DNA of 64,000 nucleotides from RGIG5612 sp963591145. Lineage in GTDB: Bacteria > Bacillota > Clostridia > Lachnospirales > Lachnospiraceae. Shown piece after piece: positions 41,878 through 51,387 of this stretch (position 1 is its first letter; each line of letters begins with the position of its first letter). A program made the translations under genes and the position numbers. The notes beneath the pieces are model-generated. The model was not told the origin of the DNA, ran no database searches, and worked only from the letters and a program-made list of their open reading frames with translations. The DNA lies in the NCBI GenBank assembly GCA_963591145.1, contig CAVARE010000042.1:1-64000 (forward strand). Direction: 5' to 3'.

Positions 41878-43026
41878 ATGTCAGAAATTAAAATTGTTGA
41901 AGTAAATACCAGAATAAAATCACAGCTGAAAAAATTCGTAGAATTTCCTAATAAGATGTATAAGGATGTGCCTCAGTTCGTGCCGGCCTTTTATGGGGAT
42001 GATATGGCAGACTGGGGCGATAAGAATCCCGCATATCAATACTGCGAGGCTAAGGCGTTTCTGGCCTATAAGGGCGAGGAAATAGTAGGCCGTATAGGAG
42101 CCATTTTGAGCAAAAGATCCAATGAGACCTGGGGCCATAACAGAATGCGTTTTACCCAGGTGGATTTTATAGATGATCATGAAGTGTCTAAGGCGTTATT
42201 TGACGCTATGGAAAACTGGGCCCGGGAGAAGGGCTGCACAGAGGTGCACGGACCGTTAGGTTTCTGCGATATGGACAGGGAAGGTATGCTGGTTGAGGGA
42301 TTCGATAAGCGCAATATGTTTATCACTTATTACAACTATCCTTATTACAACGAGCATATGACGAGGCTGGGTTATACTAAGGATGTCGATTGGGTCGAGT
42401 TTAAGATAAATGTTCCTAAGGAAGGCGATGAGGTATATCAGAAGATACACAAGATCGCTCAGAGAGTCATGGAGCGGGGCAGCTATCATAAGGCACAGCT
42501 CACGAAGCATTCGCAGTTTAAGCCGTATATAAAGAAGGTATTTGAGCTGGTAAATGTAGCATATGCACAGCTCTATGGAGTTGTGGAGCTGGTTCCAGAT
42601 CAGATCGAAAAATATGCTGGTAAATTTGCACCGCTGGTTAATCCCGAATATTGCTGTCTTGTTTTAGATGAAAATGAGGAGCTGGCAGGGTTCGGAGTAT
42701 GCGCCCCATCGGTCGCATCTGCCATTAAGAAAAGCAACGGCCGATTATTCCCGACGGGATGGATCGGTATCTTAAGAGCCCTCAGGAAGAATACAGCAGT
42801 GGATCTCTTGCTTATCGCAGTGCGTCCAGAGTTGCAGAATAGAGGAATCAACGCTGTGATTATTGATCATATCATGCAGAGCTGCATAAAAAATGGCATT
42901 GAATATGCCGAGAGCGGCCCGCACCTGGAGGTTAATTCCAAGGTTATAAGCCAGTGGAAGGAATTCAACGCAGAGCTGCATAAGAGGCGCAGATGTTATG
43001 TTAAGCAGCTGACCGCCACAGAATAA
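41878..43026 (+). CDS. GNAT-superfamily protein, YghO-like
   Basis: A 382-residue soluble protein. The N-terminal half resembles YghO (KFVEFPNKMYKDVPQFVPAF, FLAYKGEEIVGRIGAIL, HGPLGFCDMDREGMLVEGFD). The C-terminal half contains a GNAT-like acetyl-CoA region (LLIAVRPELQNRGINAVIIDHIMQSCIKNGIEYAESGPHLEVN, with the RGIN turn). Substrate unknown. TTAGGA lies upstream of the ATG and the next gene follows after 94 bases, perhaps co-transcribed. No membrane segment. Confidence 0.75.
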   Translation: MSEIKIVEVNTRIKSQLKKFVEFPNKMYKDVPQFVPAFYGDDMADWGDKNPAYQYCEAKAFLAYKGEEIVGRIGAILSKRSNETWGHNRMRFTQVDFIDDHEVSKALFDAMENWAREKGCTEVHGPLGFCDMDREGMLVEGFDKRNMFITYYNYPYYNEHMTRLGYTKDVDWVEFKINVPKEGDEVYQKIHKIAQRVMERGSYHKAQLTKHSQFKPYIKKVFELVNVAYAQLYGVVELVPDQIEKYAGKFAPLVNPEYCCLVLDENEELAGFGVCAPSVASAIKKSNGRLFPTGWIGILRALRKNTAVDLLLIAVRPELQNRGINAVIIDHIMQSCIKNGIEYAESGPHLEVNSKVISQWKEFNAELHKRRRCYVKQLTATE

Positions 43027-43120
43027 ATTGCGAGGGCTTCCGCGCACGTCGAGTCTGTCGGCATACACAGCGCAGCCAGCTAAAGCAGAAAAACACTATA
43101 CATTTGCACGGAGACTAATT

Positions 43121-44596
43121 ATGAATCGCATCGAAGAAGCAATTATATATGCAACCATTATGCATCAGGGCAAGGTACGCAAGATCGGCGGCACGCCATT
43201 CATCCTGCATCCGCTGGAAGTAGCGCAGATCATCGCCACCATGACCGATGATGAGGAAGTCATAACCGCCGGCGTTCTGCATGACATCGTTGAAGATACT
43301 GACGGAACGCTGTCTGAGATCACTGCCAGATTCGGCGACAGGGTTGCTGCCATAGTCGCTTCAGAGACAGAGGTGCGCACACCAGGGGAGGATAAGAAGC
43401 TCTCATGGCAGAGCCGGAAGGAGGAATCCATCGCTGTACTGAAGAATTCCAGAGACATGGGCGTAAAGATGCTCTGGCTGGCAGATAAGCTGTCAAATAT
43501 ACGCTCTCTGGCTGACAATTACAGCGAAAAAGGCGATGCAATCTGGCAGCAAATGAATCAAAATGACCCGAAGATGCATCACTGGTATTACAGAACCATT
43601 GCCGAAATTCTGGAAATGGATCTTAACAGAACAGGTGCATTCAAGGAATTTCTCAAGCATATTAATTTCATATGGCCTGGAACATTTGAAAGCGAGAAAG
43701 AAAGATACAAGAAATTGCGTTCGTATTCTGTGGATGGCTGCAAGGTGGTCGGTCAGGGCTCTAAGGGAACTGTCTACAGATATGACGACGAGCTGATAAT
43801 CAAGGTATACAACAGCAATAATACATATAAGGAAATAGAGCGGGAAAATTATCTCGCACGAAAGGCATTCATCGCGGGCATACCGACTGCGATATCATTT
43901 GGCATAGTTACTGTGGGCGATCGATATGGCTCCATGTTTGAGCTTCTTAATTCCTGCTCTGTATCACAACTGATTGCAAGAGATCCCGACAGAGTAGAAT
44001 TCTATGGCAAGCTCATGGCCGACCTGGCTCATACCATTCACAGCACAAATGCTGTCGGCATGTCTCTCCCGAATTATACCGAGGAAGTCTATCAATGGAT
44101 TGAGGGCGGCGTTGCCCACGTTGATGATAAACTAACTCAGAAACTCCGGCAGTTAATAACTGACATGCAGCATCCTGATACCATGATTCACGGAGATTTT
44201 CATACTGGTAATGTCATGATTCAGGACGGAGAACCGATACTTATCGACATGGACAATTTGTCTACATGTAATCCTATCGTGGAGATAAGCGGTCTGTATA
44301 TGTTCTATGTAGGATTCGGGGAGCTAAACAGAGAGGTTATTGAGTCCTTTATGGGATTTTCATACGAAACATCTAAGGAATTCTTCTCGCAATTTATGAG
44401 AGCATATCTTAATACGGATGACGATGCCCGCATCCGGGAAGTTACCGATAAGGCGGCTCTTCTTACATATGCCCGCCTTGTAAGACGCATCTATAAAAAG
44501 GGCACCAACCTGTCCCAGGAAGATGCCGCTGCAAGGGATTATTACATGGACAAGATATATAAGCTGGCAGATAAGGTTCAAGATCTGAATATATGA
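43121..44596 (+). CDS. Fusion of a RelA/SpoT-type HD hydrolase and an aminoglycoside-phosphotransferase-like kinase
   Basis: A 491-residue two-domain protein. Residues 1-185 are an HD hydrolase of the small-alarmone/MESH1 type: H30-P, HD at 54-55 in GVLHDIVEDT and ADKLSNIRSL at 121-130. Residues 200-480 are a choline-kinase/APH-like kinase related to TIGR02172: GQGSKGTVYR (211-220), lysine K228, catalytic HGDFHTGN (357-364) and LIDMD (374-378). All key residues of both domains are present. No synthetase domain exists, so a role in ppGpp breakdown linked to phosphorylation is only inference. Start: ATG with GGAGA upstream; the frame is open 31 codons further without a ribosome site. Confidence 0.78.
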   Translation: MNRIEEAIIYATIMHQGKVRKIGGTPFILHPLEVAQIIATMTDDEEVITAGVLHDIVEDTDGTLSEITARFGDRVAAIVASETEVRTPGEDKKLSWQSRKEESIAVLKNSRDMGVKMLWLADKLSNIRSLADNYSEKGDAIWQQMNQNDPKMHHWYYRTIAEILEMDLNRTGAFKEFLKHINFIWPGTFESEKERYKKLRSYSVDGCKVVGQGSKGTVYRYDDELIIKVYNSNNTYKEIERENYLARKAFIAGIPTAISFGIVTVGDRYGSMFELLNSCSVSQLIARDPDRVEFYGKLMADLAHTIHSTNAVGMSLPNYTEEVYQWIEGGVAHVDDKLTQKLRQLITDMQHPDTMIHGDFHTGNVMIQDGEPILIDMDNLSTCNPIVEISGLYMFYVGFGELNREVIESFMGFSYETSKEFFSQFMRAYLNTDDDARIREVTDKAALLTYARLVRRIYKKGTNLSQEDAAARDYYMDKIYKLADKVQDLNI

Positions 44597-44693
44597 TCAG
44601 AGTACTCATTAGCAGTACTATCGTGCAGATCTTACTTATATTTCAAAAAAACAATTTTCCCCTTTGCTGCAATTGAATGATGCTTACACGTAA

Positions 44694-46736
44694 ATGGTTT
44701 GTAATCAAATGACTAAAATAAACGAAGCTGATATAACAGATAAAAAATTCCTGCCTATGAGCATGAAAGATATGAAGGAGCGGGGCTGGACGCAGCCCGA
44801 TTTTGTATATGTCATAGGTGACGCATATATAGATCATTCTTCCTTCGGACCTGCGATCATCAGCAGGGTGCTTGAGGCGCACGGATATAAAGTGGCGATT
44901 ATTGCCCAGCCTGACTGGACGGACGAGAACAGCATATCTGTGTTCGGCGAGCCCCGCCTGGGATTTCTCGTCAGCGCCGGCAACATGGACTCCATGGTTA
45001 ATCATTATACGGTCAATAAGAAGCCTCGCTCGACGGATGCGTATACGCCTGGCGGCAAGGCAGGGAAACGTCCTGACTACGCCACGATAGTTTACTGTAA
45101 TCTGATTAACCGCAAATACAAAAATGTGCCTGTAATCATCGGCGGAATCGAGGCGAGCCTCAGAAGATTGGCTCATTATGATTACTGGTCAGGCAAATTA
45201 AAACGTTCCATTTTGTTGGATTCGGGAGCAGATCTCCTGATTTATGGAATGGGCGAGCTGTCCATCGTAGATATAGCAGATGCATTGGACGGTGGCATAG
45301 CAGTCTCAGATATTACATATGTTCCTGGGACGGTCTATAAGACCCGTGATACCGGCAATGTATTAGAAGGAATAGAGCTGCCGGATTATGATTCCATGAA
45401 GGCGGATAAGCTTAAATATGCTGAGAGCTTCTATAAGCAGTATTGCAACGCGGACTTCGCCTCGGGTAAGCCATTGATCGAAAAATATGGCGAGCACAGA
45501 TATATTGTTCAAAATCCGCCGCAGCGCCCGCTTACTACTGAGGAACTTGATGAAGTATATGAGCTGCCATATATGAATACATATCATCCGTCCTATGAGA
45601 AGGACGGCGGTGTTCCAGCCATTTCAGAGATAAAGTTTTCGCTAACCAGCAACAGAGGATGCTTCGGCGGCTGCAGCTTCTGCGCTCTTACATTTCATCA
45701 AGGACGTATAGTTCAGGTCAGAAGCCATAAGTCACTGATAGAAGAAGCCGTGAGAATGACGCATGACCCTGATTTCAAGGGATATATTCATGATGTAGGC
45801 GGCCCTACTGCCAACTTCAGAGCACCGGCATGCAGTAAACAGTCAGAGCATGGAGCCTGCCCTAATAAGCAGTGCCTGTTTCCTCAGCCCTGCAAGAATC
45901 TCAATGCATCCCATGATGACTATATAGCATTGCTGAGAAAATTAAGGCAGATTCCGGGAGTTAAGAAGGTATTCATCCGTTCAGGAATAAGATTTGACTA
46001 TGTCCTGGCGGATAAGAAGGATGATTTTCTGAGGGAGCTGTGCAAATATCATGTAAGCGGCCAGCTGCGTGTGGCACCTGAGCATGTAAGCGACAACGTG
46101 CTTAAGCTCATGGGCAAGCCGTCTAACAGTGTATATCAGGAATTCTGCCGCCGATTTGATAAGATCAACAAGCAGTGCGGCAAGGAACAATATATAGTGC
46201 CATATCTTATCTCATCTCATCCGGGCTCGACGCTCAAGGATGCCATCGCGCTGGCAGAGTCAGTAAGGGACATGGGATATATGCCGGAGCAGGTGCAGGA
46301 TTTCTATCCGACACCATCTACAATCTCGACGGTGATGTATTATACCGGTGTTGACCCGCGCACTATGACGCCTGTATACATTCCAGACAGTGTGCATGAG
46401 AAAGCCATGCAGAGAGCGTTGATCCAATACAGAAAGCCAGAAAATTATGACCTCGTCAAGGAAGCGCTTATAAAGGCAGGAAGAGAAGATCTGATCGGAT
46501 TTGATAAGAGCAAATGTCTGATTCCGCCTAGAAAGATTAATACTGGCAAGGCAGCATCAGGTGTGAAGATGGGTGGAGCTGCCAGAGGTAAGGTAGCAGC
46601 AGGCAAGAAGACAGGTGAAGCCGCTGGAGGCAAGGCTGCAGTAGACAAGAAAATGAGCGGAGGATCTGCCAGAGGTAAGAACGGCAGCAGAATGAATGGC
46701 AAGAATTCAAGACATAAGGGTGTGGGGCATCATTAA
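44694..46736 (+). CDS. YgiQ-family radical SAM protein
   Basis: A 680-residue UPF0313/YgiQ radical SAM protein. The N-terminal B12-binding-like region has FGPAIISRVLEAHGYKVAIIAQPDW and IVYCNLINRKYKNVPVIIGGIEASLRR. The cluster motif is CFGGCSFCAL (CxxxCxxC), followed by the domain with CSKQSEHGACPNKQCLFPQPCKNL. A Lys/Gly/Ala-rich basic tail (about 605-680) is typical of the family and may bind nucleic acid. The reaction is unknown. The start is uncertain: ATG at 44694 or 44709, neither with a clear Shine-Dalgarno. Confidence 0.88.
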   Translation: MVCNQMTKINEADITDKKFLPMSMKDMKERGWTQPDFVYVIGDAYIDHSSFGPAIISRVLEAHGYKVAIIAQPDWTDENSISVFGEPRLGFLVSAGNMDSMVNHYTVNKKPRSTDAYTPGGKAGKRPDYATIVYCNLINRKYKNVPVIIGGIEASLRRLAHYDYWSGKLKRSILLDSGADLLIYGMGELSIVDIADALDGGIAVSDITYVPGTVYKTRDTGNVLEGIELPDYDSMKADKLKYAESFYKQYCNADFASGKPLIEKYGEHRYIVQNPPQRPLTTEELDEVYELPYMNTYHPSYEKDGGVPAISEIKFSLTSNRGCFGGCSFCALTFHQGRIVQVRSHKSLIEEAVRMTHDPDFKGYIHDVGGPTANFRAPACSKQSEHGACPNKQCLFPQPCKNLNASHDDYIALLRKLRQIPGVKKVFIRSGIRFDYVLADKKDDFLRELCKYHVSGQLRVAPEHVSDNVLKLMGKPSNSVYQEFCRRFDKINKQCGKEQYIVPYLISSHPGSTLKDAIALAESVRDMGYMPEQVQDFYPTPSTISTVMYYTGVDPRTMTPVYIPDSVHEKAMQRALIQYRKPENYDLVKEALIKAGREDLIGFDKSKCLIPPRKINTGKAASGVKMGGAARGKVAAGKKTGEAAGGKAAVDKKMSGGSARGKNGSRMNGKNSRHKGVGHH

Positions 46737-46761
46737 TTAATAATAGCACTTCTGTGTCGTG

Positions 46762-46835
46762 AACCCTGGCGCGCGGATACTATGAGAAAACAATCAGCGA
46801 AGGCGTTTTCGAATAGTGTCCGTGCCGCCAGGGTT
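46762..46835 (+). repeat. Family A element A6 with completely different arms
   Basis: The outer arms AACCCTGGC/GCCAGGGTT and GGA..CTAT/ATAG..TCC flank the same apical module as the other copies: tandem GA/GA, GAAAAC/GTTTTC and the loop AATCAGCGAAGGC (core 46784-46812). Arm sequence is unrelated to A1/A3 but still pairs. It lies between the converging YgiQ and Dus genes without a clear T-run. Just upstream, GTGTCGTGAACC resembles the complement of the A-family GGTTCACGGCAC. Confidence 0.75.
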
Positions 46836-46900
46836 ATTCTAATTTAGCATTACTAATCAATAAGCATATAACCGATTGATTTCGCGATACTGTCAGAAAT

Positions 46901-47848
46901 CTATGGGACGAGATCTAACGTCTCGAAGATCTGTGTCACGATAGCCTGATATTCAGAAGCCCCTTGATTTTTCATCATACGCTTCAGCAGCTTATCGCTG
47001 TCTACGAAGCGCTTGCCCAGATTAGCCCAGATCTCTTTCATGTGACGGACAGCATCCTTCTCGCCGCTGAAGATAGTCAGATATCCTTCATAGATTTCAT
47101 CCACGAATCTATGGAGGCTGGCACGGGTGTCAGCCAGATGAACCCCTTTTATCTCGCAGGCCAGATCTGGCCTTGCCAGCAGTCCCCGACCAATCATGAC
47201 TGTATTAACCTCAGGGAATCTGCGGGCCACCTCATCAAGACATGACATATTCCAGATATCGCCGTTATAGCACAGAATAGGTCTGAGACGGCCGCCGTCT
47301 ATATTATATGCTGCTTCAAAGGCCTCAAGATGTGTGAATCCGTCATAGAACTCACGCCTTAAGCGCGGATGAATGATGAACTCACACATGGGATATTTGA
47401 CATAGATATCAAGTATCCTCGGCCAATCTTCTATATTATTGAAGCCTATCCTGGTTTTTATTGACACGGGAACGTCGGCCTTTTCATATATTTCACTCAG
47501 AAATCTGTCCAGCTCATCAGGAAACTGCAGCATGCCGCTGCCGCGTTTCTTGCCAGTGACTGTGCCTGACGGACAGCCGAGATTAATATTTACCTCCGAA
47601 TATCCGAAGTCCTTCAGCTGCCCGATCATATCGAGAATCTCTGATGATTGATTGGAAATCAGCTGCGGAATCAGAGTGATGCCTGTGTTATTATCAGGAT
47701 TAATATCTCGCAGAATCTTATAATTCATCCTCTTGGCAGCGGGAATAAAGGGCGTGAAATATCTGTCGATACATCCAAAATTATGATAGAAGGCATTTCT
47801 TACGAGATGTCCTGTTATTCCTTCCATAGGCGCAAGATATAATTGCAT
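46901..47848 (-). CDS. dus: tRNA-dihydrouridine synthase
   Basis: A 315-residue FMN enzyme reducing uridine in tRNA D-loops. Start MQLYLAPMEGITGH with APMEG (FMN phosphate region); VNINLGCPSGTVTGKKRGSGML carries the catalytic cysteine and FMN loop, and KTRIGFNNI and VMIGRGLLARPDL follow. The ATG at 47848 has GGAG six bases upstream (the earlier ATG at 47860 is part of that site). Which D position is modified cannot be told; single-gene unit. Confidence 0.92.
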   Translation of the reverse strand: MQLYLAPMEGITGHLVRNAFYHNFGCIDRYFTPFIPAAKRMNYKILRDINPDNNTGITLIPQLISNQSSEILDMIGQLKDFGYSEVNINLGCPSGTVTGKKRGSGMLQFPDELDRFLSEIYEKADVPVSIKTRIGFNNIEDWPRILDIYVKYPMCEFIIHPRLRREFYDGFTHLEAFEAAYNIDGGRLRPILCYNGDIWNMSCLDEVARRFPEVNTVMIGRGLLARPDLACEIKGVHLADTRASLHRFVDEIYEGYLTIFSGEKDAVRHMKEIWANLGKRFVDSDKLLKRMMKNQGASEYQAIVTQIFETLDLVP

Positions 47849-47954
47849 GATATTCTCCATAATAGCTTTGAAATTAAGCCGATTCTATTAATAATTTTAG
47901 TTTTTCGAGAAAGCAAGGTACGTAGTAACCAGAGTATAATATGAGTCAAAAGTC

Positions 47955-48062
47955 CTGCTGAACCGTGCATTACAATACACGCCGATGGCAAACATACAAT
48001 GACCAGTGGATACTATATAACATGTCTGCTGAGCCAGGCATCATAATACATGCCGCTGCCAA
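47955..48062. repeat. Imperfect direct repeat of about 38 bp
   Basis: CTGCTGAACCGTGCATTACA.. (47955-47992) and CTGCTGAGCCAGGCATCATA.. (48026-48062) align along their length with period 71 and both contain a short self-complementary centre (for example GGCAT..ATGCC). They lie between the ABC gene and dus. Confidence 0.55.
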
Positions 48063-49850
48063 TTACAGCATCTGAGCAGAGCATAATCTTGCATACTCGC
48101 CGCCCTGAGCCAGGAGCTCCTCGTGAGTTCCAGTTTCCATGATACGATTATTGTCGATGACAGCAATCTTGTCAGCATTTCTGATAGTGCTTAATCTGTG
48201 AGCAATTATTATTGATGTCCTGCCCTTGGCCAGTTCGTCAAATGCATGCTGAATCTTGCTCTCTGTCACGGAATCCAGTGCGCTGGTTGCTTCATCAAGG
48301 ATGATGACAGGCGGATTCTTGAGAAATACCCTGGCAATTCCGATACGTTGCTTCTGACCGCCCGACAGCCTGACACCGCGCTCTCCGATATAAGAATTAT
48401 ATCCGTCAGGCATTTTCATAATCTCGTCATGAATCTCGGCTCTTACGGCCGCGCTGACCACATCCTCGTAGGATGCGTCAGGATTACCATAGGCGATATT
48501 ATCGTAAATAGTACCAGCGAACATAAACACATCCTGCTGTACGATGCCGATATTCTTCCTAAGAGAGTATTGCGTCACATCTCGGATATCGATACCATCG
48601 ATAAGTATGCAGCCTGAATTAACATCATAAAATCTCGGTATCAGATGACAAAGAGTCGTCTTTCCGCCGCCTGACGGGCCTACTACGGCGAAGCAGCTGC
48701 CTGCAGGTATATCAATGCAGATATCATTTAAAATCTCATGCTCAGGATTTTGAATATCATTTGCCGTATGAACATGGGTCTCGTTGTATCTGAAATTAAC
48801 ATGATCGAATACTATATGCCCCTTCACATCGCTCAGAACAGCGGCATTGTCCGCATCGGCGACCTCGGGGTCTGTGCGCATTATCTCCACGAACCGCTTG
48901 AAGCCTGCCATGCCGGCTATATATTGCTCCACGAAATTAACGAGCTTGCGGATAGGAGTAAGAAATGTTGAGACATACAGCGTGAAGGTCACCAGCCCTA
49001 TATAATCCAGGGAGCCCTTCATTATAAAGTATCCGCCTGCCATAATGACTAGGACTGACATTATACTGAGCACGAATTCCATGCCAGCATGAAATACCGC
49101 CATTGCCTTATAATACCCACGTTTGGAGTCTACATAGAGCAGATTTGTGGCTTCGAATTTGCGGAGCTCTTCCTGTTCCATGGCAAATGCTTTGGCTGTA
49201 CGGATTCCTGAGAACCCAGATTCAATAGAAGTATTGATCTGTGCTGCCTGAGCCTTAACACCGATGCTGGCAGTGGACATTTTCCGCCTTAAGAAGATAG
49301 TAAAAACGACAAACACAGGGACTGCGGCGAATACTATGACGGCCAGCTTCCATTCAATCGTACACAGAATCGCGAATGCGCCCCCGATGGTGATACCGGA
49401 GATGAGCAGATCCTCCGGACCATGATGAGCCAGCTCGGCGATCTCGAATAAATCCGTTGTAACACGGCTCATAAGCTGACCGGTTCTGTTCTTATCGAAG
49501 AAGCTGAAGCTGAGGGTTTCGATATGGGCAAATAATTCACGGCGCATGTCGGCTTCCATATAAACGCCCATTCTGTGTCCCCAATAGGTGATGATGAAAT
49601 ACAGCACAGAGCGAACTATATATGCAGCCACGATGACAGCCATGACGGTGAAGAAGGTTTTAAATAAACCCTCGGGAAGATAATATTCCATGCATTTTTT
49701 TGAAATATATGGAAATAAAAGGTCAACCGCCGACACTGCCAGAGCGCAGACCATGTCCAAAAGGAATAGGCCCATGTGCCCTTTATAATGCTGTAGGAAC
49801 AGCTTCAGCGTGGATGAATTTTTGTAATCGAAATTTTTCTTTTCTGACAT
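48063..49850 (-). CDS. ABC transporter, fused membrane and ATP-binding domains (multidrug/lipid exporter type)
   Basis: About 595 residues from the ATG before SEKKNFDYKN. Six transmembrane helices lie in roughly 20-310 and the nucleotide-binding domain in 340-595: Walker A GPSGGGKTTLCHL, Q-loop GIVQQDVFMF, signature RLSGGQKQR, Walker B VIILDEATSALD, H-loop AHRLSTI. Homodimeric exporter by architecture (MsbA/LmrA type); substrate unknown. The start has no strong ribosome site and lies five bases after the preceding gene's stop, so it may be translated by coupling; 29 extra codons upstream overlap that gene. Confidence 0.92.
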   Translation of the reverse strand: MSEKKNFDYKNSSTLKLFLQHYKGHMGLFLLDMVCALAVSAVDLLFPYISKKCMEYYLPEGLFKTFFTVMAVIVAAYIVRSVLYFIITYWGHRMGVYMEADMRRELFAHIETLSFSFFDKNRTGQLMSRVTTDLFEIAELAHHGPEDLLISGITIGGAFAILCTIEWKLAVIVFAAVPVFVVFTIFLRRKMSTASIGVKAQAAQINTSIESGFSGIRTAKAFAMEQEELRKFEATNLLYVDSKRGYYKAMAVFHAGMEFVLSIMSVLVIMAGGYFIMKGSLDYIGLVTFTLYVSTFLTPIRKLVNFVEQYIAGMAGFKRFVEIMRTDPEVADADNAAVLSDVKGHIVFDHVNFRYNETHVHTANDIQNPEHEILNDICIDIPAGSCFAVVGPSGGGKTTLCHLIPRFYDVNSGCILIDGIDIRDVTQYSLRKNIGIVQQDVFMFAGTIYDNIAYGNPDASYEDVVSAAVRAEIHDEIMKMPDGYNSYIGERGVRLSGGQKQRIGIARVFLKNPPVIILDEATSALDSVTESKIQHAFDELAKGRTSIIIAHRLSTIRNADKIAVIDNNRIMETGTHEELLAQGGEYARLCSAQML

Positions 49851-49855
49851 GATTA

Positions 49856-50161
49856 TTAAGACAGTACTCCCAGAGCCACCGCGATTATGATGATGGCGAT
49901 GATGGCCAGTGAACACAGAACTGTTCCAATGATGCATAAAATCTTGGCAGGCAGCTGCAGCTTGTGATAACCGATTCTTTCGGATTCACCATTTAATACA
50001 AGACCTACAACAGAGCCTACCAGCATAATCGGTACGCAGCAGAATACTATGGACAGGATTCCTAAAACAAATGCAGCAGTAGCCCGGGATGCGGGAGTCA
50101 CTCTTACATATCTTTTGTTTTTGTGTTTTCTATATTCAGACAAAATTATCGTTCCTTTCAT
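49856..50161 (-). CDS. Small DUF4190-like membrane protein
   Basis: A protein of about 95-101 residues: basic N-terminus (RKHKNKRYVRVTP), then two hydrophobic hairpin segments (AFVLGILSIVFCCVPIMLVGSVVGLVL and ILCIIGTVLCSLAIIAIIIIAVALGVL), the two-helix pattern of DUF4190. Function unknown. AAAGGA lies within the first codons, seven to eight bases before an in-frame TTG at 50143, which may be the true start (LSEYRKHKN); the ATG at 50161 lacks a clear site. Coupled to the downstream ABC exporter gene. Confidence 0.7.
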   Translation of the reverse strand: MKGTIILSEYRKHKNKRYVRVTPASRATAAFVLGILSIVFCCVPIMLVGSVVGLVLNGESERIGYHKLQLPAKILCIIGTVLCSLAIIAIIIIAVALGVLS

Positions 50162-50170
50162 ATGTAACTG

Positions 50171-50995
50171 TCAGCAATCTGACTGAACCACTGTTTGCCC
50201 TGGCTCTACAGAATGTGTGAGCCATACATTTCCGCCTATTACACAGTTATCACCTATATAAACATCGCCGCCCAGTATAGTTGCACCGGCATAGATTACA
50301 ACATTATTGCCGATGTTCGGATGACGCTTGATTCCCTTAACAAGTGTGCCGTCATCTGCCACCGGGAAGCTCTTAGCGCCCAGCGTTACATGCTGATAGA
50401 GCTTGACATTTTCACCGATGACACAGGTTTCGCCGATAACAACGCCTGTTCCGTGGTCAATGAAGAAATGTCGGCCAATCGCAGCGCCCGGATGGATGTC
50501 GATGCCCGTTTTTCTGTGAGCATACTCAGACATGAGTCTTGCTACCGTTCCCTGTCCCATCATATATAATTCGTGAGCGATTCGATGGGTGCCGATAGCG
50601 ATAAATGCAGGATAGGCCAGTATTATCTCATCTATGCTCTGGGCAGCCGGGTCGCCCTCATATCCTGCCATAACATCAGATTGCAGCAGCACATAGATGT
50701 CCGGCATCTTATCTATCAGCTTCTGCGTGATTATCTCAGCTTCATGTCGGCTCATATTTTTGAGCAAAGCATTTATAAGATAATCGCTGCCGATTCTAAG
50801 AGCCATATTTCTTAAATCCTCGCATGACTCCGTAAATAATTCTGGATATTTTCTGTAAGTCGGGAACATAGAGTCTAGATAATACAGCAACGCCTGTTCT
50901 ATATTCCGCTGAAAACCGGCATAATCAGCATTGAAGTTATGCTCTGTACAAGTGCTTAATTTTTCTAATTTATCAGATACAATATTATAATTCAT
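50171..50995 (-). CDS. cysE: Serine O-acetyltransferase (EpsC/CysE family)
   Basis: A 274-residue acetyltransferase of cysteine synthesis: serine plus acetyl-CoA to O-acetylserine. The N-terminal helical domain is followed by AYPAFIAIGTHRIAHELY, then the hexapeptide-repeat beta-helix with the catalytic GIDIHPGAAIGRHFFIDHGTGVVIGET and VKLYQHVTLGAKSF. The longer N-terminal part is of the EpsC type common in anaerobic Firmicutes and Bacteroidetes. No Cys feedback-tail motif stands out. Only a weak Shine-Dalgarno (AGAAAG). Ten bases before the DUF4190 gene, so probably the first gene of that unit. Confidence 0.93.
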   Translation of the reverse strand: MNYNIVSDKLEKLSTCTEHNFNADYAGFQRNIEQALLYYLDSMFPTYRKYPELFTESCEDLRNMALRIGSDYLINALLKNMSRHEAEIITQKLIDKMPDIYVLLQSDVMAGYEGDPAAQSIDEIILAYPAFIAIGTHRIAHELYMMGQGTVARLMSEYAHRKTGIDIHPGAAIGRHFFIDHGTGVVIGETCVIGENVKLYQHVTLGAKSFPVADDGTLVKGIKRHPNIGNNVVIYAGATILGGDVYIGDNCVIGGNVWLTHSVEPGQTVVQSDC

Positions 50996-51387
50996 GATCA
51001 GAATTCTTTCTGTTATTAATTATTAAGAAGATATATACAAATCGCTGAACCTCGCGGCACGCAGTGCATCGCACCTGATTTGCAGATATTTATCTTAGCA
51101 TATAATCAGAGAATTGCCAGCTGTTATTGATGTGAGCGGCAACTTTTGAACCAGTTTGTACTTTTGTAATACAATCGGCATAGTGCACAAATGCCATATA
51201 AGCCGACTTTACAAATTTATCAAAAATGCATACGGTGTCTTGAGAGGAAAAGCACATTATGTTAGTATACACGGACGGGAAAAATCTCTGTGTTGTATAA
51301 AATAAAAAAATAAATGTTTTTTATTAAAAACATACAAACAGGGCAGCTATTATAAATAGCTGAAATAAATATTAACGAGTTGGACGT
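50996..51387. other. 392-base divergent gap between cysE and ispE
   Basis: AT-rich. Contains a perfect 8-bp hairpin CAGCTATT-ATA-AATAGCTG (51344-51362), 25 bases before ispE, and a segment with GTTTTTTATTAAAAAC symmetry (51315-51331). I cannot assign promoters confidently; no small gene or riboswitch recognised. Confidence 0.45.
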
